DNA of 64,000 nt from Marinobacter sediminum (GTDB lineage Bacteria; Pseudomonadota; Gammaproteobacteria; Pseudomonadales; Oleiphilaceae). Of the stretch, positions 1 to 8,342 are shown in pieces. Numbering within the stretch: position 1 is the first letter of the stretch; each line of letters starts with the position of its first letter. The DNA lies in NCBI RefSeq assembly GCF_016820575.1, contig NZ_JAEMQH010000001.1, forward strand, positions 186,001-250,000. The letters run 5' to 3'. A program made the translations under genes and the position numbers. The notes under the pieces are model-generated. The model did no database searches and had not been told where the DNA came from. It worked only from the letters and a program-made list of their open reading frames with translations.

Positions 1-153
1 GATGATCTGAGAGCCGCCCTGAATGAGGGCGTGCGCAAGATCCGGCAATGGACCCAGGCCCAAGGTGAGTCGCTGGTGGTGTTTGGGCAGGACGATTTTT
101 TCAACATCAATACGCCAGAGGATCTGGCCTGGGCGGAGCAACACCTGAAGTGA
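1..153 (+). CDS. mobA: Molybdenum cofactor guanylyltransferase MobA, C-terminal fragment
   Basis: Only the last 50 residues lie in the window; the gene begins to the left. The frame is open from base 1 and ends at TGA 151-153. The tail carries FFNINTPEDL, the typical C-terminal signature of MobA, which attaches GMP to molybdopterin in the cytoplasm to make the guanine dinucleotide form used by formate dehydrogenase and related enzymes. The stop overlaps the GTG start of mobB by 4 bases (GTGA), so the two are translationally coupled. The placement beside mobB, moeA and a bis-MGD enzyme supports the call. Confidence 0.85.
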   Translation, partial: DDLRAALNEGVRKIRQWTQAQGESLVVFGQDDFFNINTPEDLAWAEQHLK

Positions 154-671
154 ACGTTATTGGCATCGTAGGTTGGAAAAACTCCGGAAAAACCACCCTG
201 GCAAGCGCATTAATCCGCGAACTCAACGCCCGGGGGCTGCGGGTGAACTCGATCAAGCATGCCCATCACGGGGTGGATGTCGATCAGCCCGGCACCGACA
301 GCTATCAACATCGGGAAGCCGGAGCCCAGGAAGTGATTCTGGCCGGAGGCCAGCGCTTCGCCATCATGCACGAATTGCGCGGCGCGGCTGAGCCAACCAT
401 GGATGAGTTGCTGGCGCGCCTTGGCCCCTGCGACTGGGTGGTGGTGGAAGGCTTCAAGTCCCACTCGCACCCAAAAATTGAAGTACACCGGCAGGCGAGC
501 GAACGCCCCCCCCTGTACCCCCAGGACGAAAGCATCATTGCCGTTGCCGCGGACTACACGCCGGAGTTCCCGGGTCCCGTTTTCGATGCCAATGATGTTG
601 CCGGAATTGCTGACTTCGTCCAGGGCCTGGAAACACCTTCAGTGAACAAGCGACGCACGGGAGACGCATGA
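150..671 (+). CDS. mobB: Molybdopterin-guanine dinucleotide biosynthesis protein MobB
   Basis: 173 residues starting at GTG inside the mobA stop. The N-terminus has a Walker A loop GWKNSGKTT (about residues 8-16) typical of MobB, a small GTP-binding protein that assists MobA in guanylating the molybdenum cofactor. The later WVVVEGFKSHSHPKIEV stretch is the usual MobB Walker B and 'VEGFK' region. Length matches the family. The gene overlaps moeA by 4 bases (ATGA), so mobA-mobB-moeA read as one operon ahead of the formate dehydrogenase genes. Its requirement in other bacteria is mild; here the role is inferred from family and context. Confidence 0.92.
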   Translation: MNVIGIVGWKNSGKTTLASALIRELNARGLRVNSIKHAHHGVDVDQPGTDSYQHREAGAQEVILAGGQRFAIMHELRGAAEPTMDELLARLGPCDWVVVEGFKSHSHPKIEVHRQASERPPLYPQDESIIAVAADYTPEFPGPVFDANDVAGIADFVQGLETPSVNKRRTGDA

Positions 672-1930
672 ACGAAAACACCGCCAAGCCACTGCGTAAC
701 GACTGTTTCGCCCTGCCACCAGGTGTGAACTGGACGCCGGTAGACGAAGCCCTGGAGCGGTTGCGTTCACGCTTGCATCCAGTGGTAAGCGTGAACCGTG
801 CGGTTCCGCTGTCACAGGTGAATGGCCGGATCCTGGCACAAGACGTCTATGCGCCCCGTGCTCACCCTCCCAGCAGCAATTCCGCAGTCGACGGTTATGC
901 CTTTGCCGGACCACTGACCACCGTGCCCTGCACCCTGCCCCTGATTGATGCCCGGAGTGCTGCCGGCGAGCCTTACACCGGGCATGTGCCGGAGGGCCAC
1001 GCCATCCGGATTCTAACCGGGGCAGTGATGCCGGCCGGCACCGACACAGTAGTGCTTGAGGAAGACTGCGAGGTTATCAATCACGAACTGCACCTGCAGG
1101 GGACCCTGAAAGCGGGCGCCAACCGGCGCAAAGCCGGTGAGGACATCCAGGCTCAAGACCGAATTCTGACCGCCGGAACCCGCCTGACACCTACTCAGAT
1201 TTCCGTCCTCGCCAGTGTCGGGGTCGACTCAGTGGACGTATTTTCGAGGCTACGCGTGGGTGTTCTGTCCACCGGCGATGAAGTAAAACCGGTTGGCGCT
1301 ACCGTCACCGACTGGCAGATTTACGACGCCAATCGCCCGATGCTGAGTGCACTGGTTACCCAGCTGGGTTATCAGCTAGTGGACCTGGGCCACGCATTAG
1401 ACCGGGCCGACGAGGTGAAAGACGCACTGGAGCGGGGTGCCGAGCACTGCGATCTGATCCTGACCAGCGGCGGTGTTTCGGCTGGCGACGAAGATCATGT
1501 CTCAAAAACGCTCAAAGCCCACGGCGACATCAGCAACTGGCGCATTGCCATCAAGCCCGGCCGGCCCCTTGCATTGGCCATGTTCAACAGCACACCAGTA
1601 GTAGGCTTGCCAGGAAACCCGGTGGCCGCCTGGGTTTGCGCGCTGCGCTTTGGTGCACCGGCAATGGCGCTGCTGGCCGGCGGCGAATGGTTCGAGCCTC
1701 AGGGCTATGTCATGCCCGCCAATTTCTCCAAGAACAAAAAGCCGGGGCGCAGCGAGATGCTGCGGGCACGGGTCCGGGATGGGCAGGTTGAGGTGTTCGG
1801 TTCGGAAGGCTCCGGCCGGGTGACCGGCCTGGCCTGGTCCGAAGGACTGGTGGAACTGGATGAAAGCGCCCAGCAGATAGAGCCGGGCACCCCTGTTCGG
1901 TTTATTCCCTACGGCAGTTTCGGCCTGTGA
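668..1930 (+). CDS. moeA: Molybdopterin molybdenumtransferase MoeA
   Basis: 420 residues, the usual MoeA length. MoeA inserts molybdate into adenylated molybdopterin in the cytoplasm. Visible family signatures are the PPSSNSAVDGYA segment near residue 65, GAVMPAGTDTVV near 118, the LSTGDEV...IYDANRPML segment and LTSGGVSAGDEDHV near 265, followed by KPGRPLA and VGLPGNPVAAW. The start overlaps the mobB stop. The stop TGA directly abuts the stop of the convergent DUF6505-like gene (TGATCA), so no intergenic terminator is present between the two operons. It supplies cofactor for the Mo/W formate dehydrogenase encoded from 8.3 kb. Confidence 0.95.
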   Translation: MNENTAKPLRNDCFALPPGVNWTPVDEALERLRSRLHPVVSVNRAVPLSQVNGRILAQDVYAPRAHPPSSNSAVDGYAFAGPLTTVPCTLPLIDARSAAGEPYTGHVPEGHAIRILTGAVMPAGTDTVVLEEDCEVINHELHLQGTLKAGANRRKAGEDIQAQDRILTAGTRLTPTQISVLASVGVDSVDVFSRLRVGVLSTGDEVKPVGATVTDWQIYDANRPMLSALVTQLGYQLVDLGHALDRADEVKDALERGAEHCDLILTSGGVSAGDEDHVSKTLKAHGDISNWRIAIKPGRPLALAMFNSTPVVGLPGNPVAAWVCALRFGAPAMALLAGGEWFEPQGYVMPANFSKNKKPGRSEMLRARVRDGQVEVFGSEGSGRVTGLAWSEGLVELDESAQQIEPGTPVRFIPYGSFGL

Positions 1931-2407
1931 TCAGTCGACGCTGCCATGAACAGCAAAGGCCTCCAGTGATGCATCCTGAGGCCCCCGGGAGCGGTAGGTT
2001 TCCTCGACCCCCAATTCGGTCAGGGTGCGGCTGACCATCAACAGTGTGTTGTCCTCGAAGTCTTCACACATGTTGCGCATCTGATCGATTTCCTCACAGG
2101 CCACCGGATAGGCCGCATCGATATTCGGCGCGCCGTAATGGTCAACAAATGTCTGTGCGAGAATCCGGCGAACATGCTCCAGTTCCGGTTCGGTAATGTT
2201 GCACACACCCACGAAACTGGCGCGCCCGCCTGATTCAATGCTGTACCAGCCGTTGCTGAATGCCTGACGGGCTTTACCCTTCAGATCTGCTTCGGTCCAG
2301 TTGGAAAATTCGAAGCCGCCGGAAATCGCCCATTCACCGCTGGGCGCGGGCTTTTCAAATACGTTTTCATCGGAAATATCCAGCTGAAGGGTTCGGGCCA
2401 GTTTCAT
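1931..2407 (-). CDS. DUF6505-like protein of the formate dehydrogenase island
   Basis: 158 residues, soluble, acidic, no membrane segment or signal peptide. I recognise it as resembling the DUF6505 family, usually found beside the ligase-like gene that precedes it here; the function is unknown. It is the last gene of the leftward operon (Fe-S protein, Mrp ATPase, ligase-like protein, this gene) and its ATG overlaps the stop of the ligase gene by 4 bases, implying coupled translation and probably a joint role. Two cysteines in the middle (in the EEIDQMRNMC segment and upstream ACEE) are visible but form no recognised metal motif. Family name is from memory; moderate certainty. Confidence 0.7.
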   Translation of the reverse strand: MKLARTLQLDISDENVFEKPAPSGEWAISGGFEFSNWTEADLKGKARQAFSNGWYSIESGGRASFVGVCNITEPELEHVRRILAQTFVDHYGAPNIDAAYPVACEEIDQMRNMCEDFEDNTLLMVSRTLTELGVEETYRSRGPQDASLEAFAVHGSVD

Positions 2408-3108
2408 ACGTGCTCCGCGAATTCGATCAAACTCAGTGTCTCGGTCATGACATCCTGACGCAACAGCATCCGGCCTTTTTCATCCAGGCCAACGAAGGTG
2501 CCTGGTTTGGGCAGCTCAATCATTTTGCCCAGAGTATCGCATCTTGGCCGCCACTCGTTGTGTACCCGGTCAAAGCCGCTGTCCAGGAAGTAGGTCAGCC
2601 ACAGCAAGGTGTGCTTGGACCAGCTTTCCAGAAGGGCCATGGGCGTGATTTCGATGCAGCCTTCTTCATACAGACAGGTTTCATCCGGATTTTCTCCCGG
2701 CTGGTCCGTCCTCGGAATGAACGGTATTTCAATACCAATGACCAGCCAGTTGGGATAGGCCTTGGGATCGGACACATCCGATGCGAAACGGACACTGCCA
2801 CAGAGCGCACCGTTTACCTTGATGCGATCGGGCCACTGAAAGTGCACCGGCACTTCGGGCGGGGCCAGCGCACCCAAGCTTTCGGCAAGACCTATCTGGG
2901 CCACATAGACCGCCTGAATGGCCTCTTCCAGAGGTGTTTCTGGCGCCAGCACCAGAGCCGCGCGCAGGGTGTCGTCCTGCTCGGAGTAGAACACCGTGCC
3001 GGAATCAACACCTGCGACTGCCCGGCTAACGGCTTTATCAAACGGGTCCGTGTGTCTGGGCACCACTTCTCCCGTGAGTAACGGCGGGAACTGGGGTGAT
3101 TCGATCAT
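2404..3108 (-). CDS. Biotin/lipoate protein ligase family protein with DUF4444-type C-terminus
   Basis: 234 residues. The N-terminal two thirds resembles the biotin/lipoate A/B ligase fold: a conserved Lys sits in the PDRIKVNGALCG segment (about residue 97), as in the lysine-containing catalytic strand of these ligases. The C-terminal ~60 residues, beginning near the CDTLGKMI segment, match what is called DUF4444. Normal ligases attach biotin or lipoate to carrier lysines; no carrier protein or lipoate enzyme is nearby. Instead it lies between an Mrp ATPase and a DUF6505-like gene, with 4-base overlaps on both sides, in a formate dehydrogenase island. The substrate is therefore unknown; a maturation role is my inference. 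Confidence 0.75.
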   Translation of the reverse strand: MIESPQFPPLLTGEVVPRHTDPFDKAVSRAVAGVDSGTVFYSEQDDTLRAALVLAPETPLEEAIQAVYVAQIGLAESLGALAPPEVPVHFQWPDRIKVNGALCGSVRFASDVSDPKAYPNWLVIGIEIPFIPRTDQPGENPDETCLYEEGCIEITPMALLESWSKHTLLWLTYFLDSGFDRVHNEWRPRCDTLGKMIELPKPGTFVGLDEKGRMLLRQDVMTETLSLIEFAEHV

Positions 3109-3953
3109 TGGATGGCCCGGGCGTAGACGTCAGAGGCAACAATTTCATCGGCAATGCGCTGGAAAGCTTGCGCCTGAGGACTATCCGGCTTGGATACCAC
3201 AATCGGAACACCGCCATCCGACCCCACACGGATATCGAGATCCAGCGGAATCTCCCCCAGGAAGGGCGAACCGAGTTTCTCTGCTTCCGCCCGCGCGCCA
3301 CCGTGTCCGAACGGATGGTGCTCTTTGCCGCAGCCATCGCAGACAAACGACGCCATATTTTCGATCAGCCCAAATAGCGGAACTTCCATTCGCTTGAACA
3401 TATCAATGCCCTTGCGAGCATCCATCAAGGCAATATCCTGCGGTGTCGAGACAATGACTGCACCCGCCACGAAGAACTTCTGACTCAGGGTCATCTGGAC
3501 ATCACCGGTGCCCGGCGGAAGATCCACGAGCAGCACGTCCAGTCGGCCCCACTCGACCTGGTTCATCATCTGCTGCAGTGCACCCATCAGCATCGGACCG
3601 CGCCAGACAATCGCTTCATCATCCGAGGCCATCAGGCCGAGAGACATCAGCGTTACGCCATGGTTCCTCAAAGGCAGAATGGTACTTCCGTCCGGACTGG
3701 AAGGCCGACCGGAGACCCCCAGCATGCGGGGCTGGCTCGGGCCATAGACGTCGGCATCCAACAGGCCGACTTTCAGGCCTTTTGAGGCCAGGGCCACCGC
3801 CAGGTTGGAGGACACAGTCGATTTACCAACGCCACCCTTGCCGGAAGCAACGGCAATAATGCGATCCACGCCCCTCGGGTTCTTGTCCTGCGGCCTTGGA
3901 GCGTCAGTTCCGATCAGATTCGGCTTTTTTCCTACTTCGGTGTACTCAACCAT
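3105..3953 (-). CDS. Mrp/NBP35-family P-loop ATPase, iron-sulfur carrier
   Basis: 282 residues. A deviant Walker A GKGGVGKST lies near residue 38, followed by LLDADVYGPSQPRM and the VDLPPGTGD Walker B region, all hallmarks of Mrp/ApbC/NBP35 scaffold ATPases. The CxxC pair FVCDGC (about residues 204-207) is the site where these proteins bridge a [4Fe-4S] cluster between two subunits. The N-terminal DUF59/MIP18 domain of longer Mrp proteins is absent. It acts in the cytoplasm to load Fe-S clusters onto targets. Position between an eight-cluster-type Fe-S protein and the ligase-like gene, with an overlap to the latter, suggests service to formate dehydrogenase or its accessory proteins. Confidence 0.9.
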   Translation of the reverse strand: MVEYTEVGKKPNLIGTDAPRPQDKNPRGVDRIIAVASGKGGVGKSTVSSNLAVALASKGLKVGLLDADVYGPSQPRMLGVSGRPSSPDGSTILPLRNHGVTLMSLGLMASDDEAIVWRGPMLMGALQQMMNQVEWGRLDVLLVDLPPGTGDVQMTLSQKFFVAGAVIVSTPQDIALMDARKGIDMFKRMEVPLFGLIENMASFVCDGCGKEHHPFGHGGARAEAEKLGSPFLGEIPLDLDIRVGSDGGVPIVVSKPDSPQAQAFQRIADEIVASDVYARAIQ

Positions 3954-3970
3954 GGTGTGTCCTGTTGTTT

Positions 3971-5950
3971 TTAACTGTCCAGATAATCATCACTGGTGCG
4001 AACCCGAGGCCGCTCGCCGCCTGCCATGGGGGCTGTATTCCCATGAAACTGGGCCTTGACCCGACAGTCATCGCACATCTTGATGAGCTGCACATTATCA
4101 GAGTTCTTGTACATCCAGTGCTGGTTTTCCAGTTTCTCGACGATCCGGTTAATGGTGCTGGCAACGCCAAACGGAGTGCCACACTTTATGCATTCGAATG
4201 GCTCTTCACCATGCAATGCCCGGGCACTGAGCGCCGCCTTGGACACATCAAGCTGGGGTTTGAGGGTGATAGCGGTTTCAGGGCAGGTGCTTTCGCAGAT
4301 GCCGCACTGGACACAGGCGTTTTCCGTGAATTGGACTTCCGGACGATCCGGATGGTCACCAAGCGCCCCTGTTGGGCAGAGTGATACACAGGCAAGGCAA
4401 AGCGTACATTTATCGGAATCAATTTCGATGGCACCGTATGGCGCCCCTATGGGCAGCGGAATCGGCTCTTCAATCTTGTCCGACATCGCAGCCACTGTCA
4501 CCCGAGTGATATCCCGGCGACCGCCTACCAGCAAAACGGGGTCACTCACGCGTCCGGCATTTTCACCGGCATCGCAGAGCTCAATAGCGGAAATAACCCG
4601 CACCCGGCTCGGCGAGTTGTGGGTACCTTTAAGCATGGCCTGGGCCAATTCAACTTCCGCAGTCACCGCCAGACGATCCAGCTCGTTGTCCGCGAGAATC
4701 AGAACCTCCGCATACCCGGCTCCGAACGCCGCCAGGATTTCAGCGTGGCCGATGCGATCGACGTGCTCCAGCCCCATCGGGATCAAATCATCCGCGAGGC
4801 CATTATCGTAGCGTGCCAGGTTCGCAATCGCCTCTGCTCCTGCACCTAAGGTGTGAAAAACCAGGCGTGGGGATTCATGGGTATGCTCACGATAGACCTT
4901 GGCCATCACTTCCACGGCCTTGGTCAGCGCCTCGAACGGCGTCTCATTCATGGTCACCGCAGAGGTCGGACAGACGGCAGCGCATGAGCCACAACCGGCG
5001 CAAATGTCCGAGTCGATCTGAATGTGGTCGCCGAAGGAAAAAATGGCTTCCGTCGGGCAGACATCCAGGCAGCGGGTACACCCGGGCTTGTTGGCCCGGG
5101 AGTGCGCGCACAGAGACTCTTCGAGCCTGAAGTACACGGTTTTCTCGAACTCACCCACCATTTCTCTGGCTGTCAGGGCGATCCGCTCCAGCTCTCCGGT
5201 TTTGTCCGGGTCGGCCCAGAAGTAGCCGTTACGCTTTTCATGGCTGGGAAATGCCGGAGCAACGCCGCGAAGATCGATAAATACATCGCACTCACTGCGG
5301 GCGGTGGGCTTGGCTGCTTCATAACCCAATTCACCGCGCCCGGCCGGATGCAGGGGTTGCAGGTGGGCAAATTCCAGCTTGAAATTGCCAAGTGCGCCGT
5401 AGGCTCCCGTCAGTTGGCCTTTGGCCACGTCGTAAGCGGCGGATGGCAGCTGGATGGGGCCGGCATCGTTAACAATGCAGGTAACACCCAGCTCATCCTG
5501 CACCAGTTCGGCCATCCGGATCGCCTTCTCGGTGGGACCAATGATGCAGCATACGCCGCTGGACTGAATGGTTTTTGCCGGGGCCATGGGCGCCGGCAAT
5601 TGGGCAGCGGCGATCAGCGCCACCTGCTTCGCATGCAGGCGCTCGGGCTTCGCATCAGATGCACTCCAACCTGCGCGATCCCGAATATCAATAGTTTGTA
5701 ATGGCGCGGAATGCTGGATCTCCGCGTAAACGTCCTCAGCGAGACGCTCGAACAAAGCTGCCTGCTGGCCACAGGCAATCAGGACGTCACTTCGGGCGCC
5801 AAGATGTTCGGCGGCAACACTCATTTCCTTTCCACACAGTTGATCAACTGCAATCACCTGCTCAGCGTCCGCGGCTTTGCGCAAGGCCTCTGAATCAAAG
5901 GTCTGTGACTTATCGCAGCTGCACAATAATAGGGTTTTGTATGCCGTCAT
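3971..5950 (-). CDS. Multi-[4Fe-4S] ferredoxin-domain protein of the formate dehydrogenase island
   Basis: 659 residues from ATG 5950; an upstream in-frame ATG at 6022 would add 24 residues but they look non-conserved. The N-terminal half is Cys-poor with an opening LLLCSCDKS motif. Two double ferredoxin modules follow: one at about residues 281-336 (CTRCLDVCP and CAGCGSCAAVCP) and one at about 515-560 (CTLCLACVSLCP and CVQCGICESTCP), then a CIKCG and a CDDC pair near the C-terminus. No signal peptide, so cytoplasmic. Homologous genes accompany DUF3305/DUF3306 formate dehydrogenase clusters; electron transfer to FDH maturation or to NAD(P)-linked partners is plausible but not shown. First gene of the leftward operon. 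Confidence 0.85.
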   Translation of the reverse strand: MTAYKTLLLCSCDKSQTFDSEALRKAADAEQVIAVDQLCGKEMSVAAEHLGARSDVLIACGQQAALFERLAEDVYAEIQHSAPLQTIDIRDRAGWSASDAKPERLHAKQVALIAAAQLPAPMAPAKTIQSSGVCCIIGPTEKAIRMAELVQDELGVTCIVNDAGPIQLPSAAYDVAKGQLTGAYGALGNFKLEFAHLQPLHPAGRGELGYEAAKPTARSECDVFIDLRGVAPAFPSHEKRNGYFWADPDKTGELERIALTAREMVGEFEKTVYFRLEESLCAHSRANKPGCTRCLDVCPTEAIFSFGDHIQIDSDICAGCGSCAAVCPTSAVTMNETPFEALTKAVEVMAKVYREHTHESPRLVFHTLGAGAEAIANLARYDNGLADDLIPMGLEHVDRIGHAEILAAFGAGYAEVLILADNELDRLAVTAEVELAQAMLKGTHNSPSRVRVISAIELCDAGENAGRVSDPVLLVGGRRDITRVTVAAMSDKIEEPIPLPIGAPYGAIEIDSDKCTLCLACVSLCPTGALGDHPDRPEVQFTENACVQCGICESTCPETAITLKPQLDVSKAALSARALHGEEPFECIKCGTPFGVASTINRIVEKLENQHWMYKNSDNVQLIKMCDDCRVKAQFHGNTAPMAGGERPRVRTSDDYLDS

Positions 5951-6093
5951 CAGGAGTTTGACTCTTTCGTTGTTTTTATACGTATACGTTTCCGTATCGC
6001 TTTTCGAGCATGCCACAGGCATTATCTTTTGGACAATTGGATAATCGTTTGAGCCCTGCTAGTTTTACGCCAAAACAAAAAATGAGAAGCACC
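5951..6093. promoter_or_regulatory. Divergent promoter region of the two formate dehydrogenase operons
   Basis: This 143-base gap separates the leftward Fe-S operon from the rightward DUF3305 operon and must hold promoters for both. It is AT-rich relative to its flanks. It contains a TATACGTATACG run near 5976-5987 and an ATTATC...GATAAT inverted repeat (6021-6026 and 6040-6045) flanking a CAATTG core. I cannot assign either to a known regulator. No convincing sigma-54 or FNR box was seen. Confidence 0.5.
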
Positions 6094-6672
6094 ATGTGTA
6101 GTCGTACGGAACAGTGGAAACGCGAGTTGAGGGTCGGCGCTGTCGTTCGCCGTTCCCCCGGAGTCACTCGCTGGGTAAAGGAAATCTGGAAGCCCGTTGC
6201 CGTTATACCTGGGGCACCTGATGCATTCTGGAAAGAACTGGTCCGCGAGGAAGACGTCGTCGATTACCACGCTGACACCGTTACGATGGAGCTTTTCCGG
6301 GCCGACGTCGAGGGCTATCTTGTGTCCCTGAATATGGCTGTTCCATCCATTTGGATCATTATGGACAGGGATGTAACGAGCCAGTCGCCTTCCGGGTGGG
6401 TGGTCAGCACTATCACTGCCAGTGCCCATGAGGCATTGGATGCCCTTGATAGCGGCGAGAGCATCGTTGAGGCGGTTCCCATTCCCGAATCGATGGCGGC
6501 ATGGATCAAGGAATTTATCGACATGCACTACATCGAAGAGCCGTTCAAGAAACGCCGTCGAGACGAGGTTCGTGTTGATGGCGCCGAGGACGCCAAGGGC
6601 GACCCGCGCATTCGTCAGGAAAGTGACGTTTACCGTGCTCCTGCGAATATCAAAAAGCCGAGAATTCAGTAA
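6094..6672 (+). CDS. DUF3305 domain protein, formate dehydrogenase accessory
   Basis: 192 residues from ATG 6094, preceded by GAGAAG; in-frame ATGs at 6082 and 6010 exist but the family usually begins just before the WKREL-VGAVVRR segment. The body matches DUF3305 (RWVKEIWKPVAV near the start). No membrane segment or signal. DUF3305 proteins occur almost only with DUF3306 and FDH genes; no biochemical role is established to my knowledge. The stop codon overlaps the start of the DUF3306 gene (TAATGG), so both are coupled. The basic C-terminal tail (KKRRRDE and following) is probably disordered. Confidence 0.85.
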   Translation: MCSRTEQWKRELRVGAVVRRSPGVTRWVKEIWKPVAVIPGAPDAFWKELVREEDVVDYHADTVTMELFRADVEGYLVSLNMAVPSIWIIMDRDVTSQSPSGWVVSTITASAHEALDALDSGESIVEAVPIPESMAAWIKEFIDMHYIEEPFKKRRRDEVRVDGAEDAKGDPRIRQESDVYRAPANIKKPRIQ

Positions 6673-7298
6673 TGGCGGAATCTAGACTCCAGCGCTGGGC
6701 GCGCAAAAAAGCTGAAGCCGGAAAGCGGCCGGAACCACCCCCTCCTCCGGTTACAGAGACTCAACTGACCCCGGAAGAGCAGGAGCTTGCGACCAATGAA
6801 GCACTGCCCGAACACGAGCTTTTGGAGAAATATGACCTTCCTGACCCGGACAACATCGAGCTGGGCACAGACATCACCGGTTTCATGCGCAAGGAAATCC
6901 CGGAGTTCCTCCGAAAGAGGGCTCTGAGAGGGCTATGGAAATCCAACCCGGTACTGGCCGTTTTGGACGGCCTCAACGATTACGATGAGGACTACACATT
7001 GGCCTCGACGGCCGGGCAGACAGTGACAACCCTATATAAGGTTGGGGAGGGACTCGTCGAAAAAGCCAAAAAAGCCTCGGAGGTTGTGGACGATCAGTCG
7101 GAAAAGCAGGCGATCTCTTCGATGGCAGAGCCGGATTCGACGGCTGCCGGGGAACCGGAGTCTGAGGACAGCCCCGAGCTGGAGGACATGGCAACGCCGA
7201 CGGAACTTCCCGAGCAACAGCTTGCCCAAGAAGAGGCCAGCCAGTTGGAAGAGGAGCCGGAACCACGCTTCCGTCCTCGTATGCGTTTTGACGATTAG
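6672..7298 (+). CDS. DUF3306 domain protein, formate dehydrogenase accessory
   Basis: 208 residues. The N-terminus RLQRWARKKAEA is typical of DUF3306. A central block, TGFMRKEIPEFLRKRALRGLW (quoted here in part: about residues 73-93), is the conserved core, followed by DGLNDYDEDYT. The C-terminal half is strongly acidic and rich in Glu, Pro and Ser, hence probably disordered, and ends with a basic RFRPRMRF patch. No signal or membrane segment. It always pairs with DUF3305 in FDH loci; the pair is thought to be accessory, with no known reaction. A 109-base gap follows before the chaperone gene. Confidence 0.85.
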   Translation: MAESRLQRWARKKAEAGKRPEPPPPPVTETQLTPEEQELATNEALPEHELLEKYDLPDPDNIELGTDITGFMRKEIPEFLRKRALRGLWKSNPVLAVLDGLNDYDEDYTLASTAGQTVTTLYKVGEGLVEKAKKASEVVDDQSEKQAISSMAEPDSTAAGEPESEDSPELEDMATPTELPEQQLAQEEASQLEEEPEPRFRPRMRFDD

Positions 7299-7407
7299 CA
7301 GAATGCATTCCAGCTATTAGCAAATCAAAGGCAGGTCAGGCTACTATTCCCGGATATGAACTAGCATAGTGCGACAGACCACAAATAATAATTAGAAGGA
7401 ACATGAA

Positions 7408-8019
7408 TTGAGCAATACTGCGGAAATCCAGTGCCCCCGTTCGATCTCCGAGGAAGATCGTGCCAGGGCCCAGATCTATCAGCTGTTGGGCTCCCTGCTT
7501 GTCGACCCTCCCTCCAGCGACTTATTGAAGGGGCTGGCATCACTACAGGGTGACGAGACGCCCCTCGGTTCAGCCTGCAAGAATCTGGCCGCCCTGGCAG
7601 AACGTACCAACCCGTATGACGCCGAGCGAGAGTTTAACAACTTGTTTGTTGGCCTCGGTCGTGGAGAATTGCTTCCCTACGCCAGTTACTACCTCACCGG
7701 TTTCCTGAACGAGAAGCCCCTGGCGGAGCTGAGAACCGATCTCATGTCCCGCGGTATCAAATCCCGCAGCGATGTAAAGGAGCCAGAAGATCACATTGGC
7801 ACCCTTTGCGAAATCATGGCCGGCATCATTACCGGCGATTTTCCCTGCGACAGCGGACTGCCGTCGCAAAAAGCGTTTTTTGATGCCCATCTGGCGAAGT
7901 GGGCAGCCTTGTTTTTTACTGATTTGGAAGAAGCGCAAAGCGCCATCTTCTACGCGCCAATAGGTTCGCTTGGTCGAGCCTTCATGGCCGTGGAAGCCGA
8001 CGCCTTTGCAATTCAGTAA
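7408..8019 (+). CDS. TorD/DmsD-family redox enzyme maturation chaperone
   Basis: 203 residues starting at TTG 7408, with AGAAGGA 7 bases upstream. A nearer ATG at 7403 gives only ATG-AAT-TGA. All-alpha TorD-family features: EREFNNLFVGLGRGELLPYASYYLTG (partial block around residues 72-97), EDHIGTLCEIMAG and the HLAKWAALFFTDL segment. These chaperones bind the Tat signal or core of molybdoenzymes in the cytoplasm until cofactor is inserted. The client is very likely the FDH catalytic subunit encoded 324 bases downstream. It is the usual gene at this place in FDH clusters with the small Tat-signal protein next. Confidence 0.9.
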   Translation: MSNTAEIQCPRSISEEDRARAQIYQLLGSLLVDPPSSDLLKGLASLQGDETPLGSACKNLAALAERTNPYDAEREFNNLFVGLGRGELLPYASYYLTGFLNEKPLAELRTDLMSRGIKSRSDVKEPEDHIGTLCEIMAGIITGDFPCDSGLPSQKAFFDAHLAKWAALFFTDLEEAQSAIFYAPIGSLGRAFMAVEADAFAIQ

Positions 8020-8060
8020 CCGGGATTTCAAGGTCCCATTAACCCAGGGGGAGGTGTCCA

Positions 8061-8252
8061 ATGGACAACCCGAAGCGTGAAAACAGCCGTCGCCATTTCT
8101 TGAAAATGGCAGCAGCCGCAGCTCCTGCTGCCGTTGCCATGACGGTTGCACCGAACGCCGCAGCTGAGGTCGTCAGAAAAGATGTGCCGAAAAGCAGCGG
8201 TTTACGTGATACCGAACACACACGTAAATATTTCGAATCGGCTCGCTTTTAA
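8061..8252 (+). CDS. Small Tat-signal protein of the formate dehydrogenase region
   Basis: 63 residues, preceded by GGGGGAGG. The sequence is almost all signal: RRHFLK near residues 10-15, then an Ala-rich hydrophobic stretch ending AAAE near residue 37, and a mature tail of only about 26 residues. It matches the 'formate dehydrogenase region TAT target' family (TIGR02811), found between the TorD-like chaperone and the catalytic subunit. After Tat export the mature peptide would be periplasmic; it could be a tiny structural subunit or a maturation factor for FDH. Function unknown. Confidence 0.88.
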   Translation: MDNPKRENSRRHFLKMAAAAAPAAVAMTVAPNAAAEVVRKDVPKSSGLRDTEHTRKYFESARF

Positions 8253-8342
8253 CGGGGGTGTGAGTTGATCGAGGTTGCGAAAGGCCCTTGAGAGACTCAG
8301 CTTTCCGGGAAAACGAGAATAATAAAGAGAGAGGTAAACGAC

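Noticed and set aside
2260..3081. 273-codon frame antisense to the ligase-like gene
   Set aside because: Overlaps recognised genes entirely; composition typical of a shadow frame.
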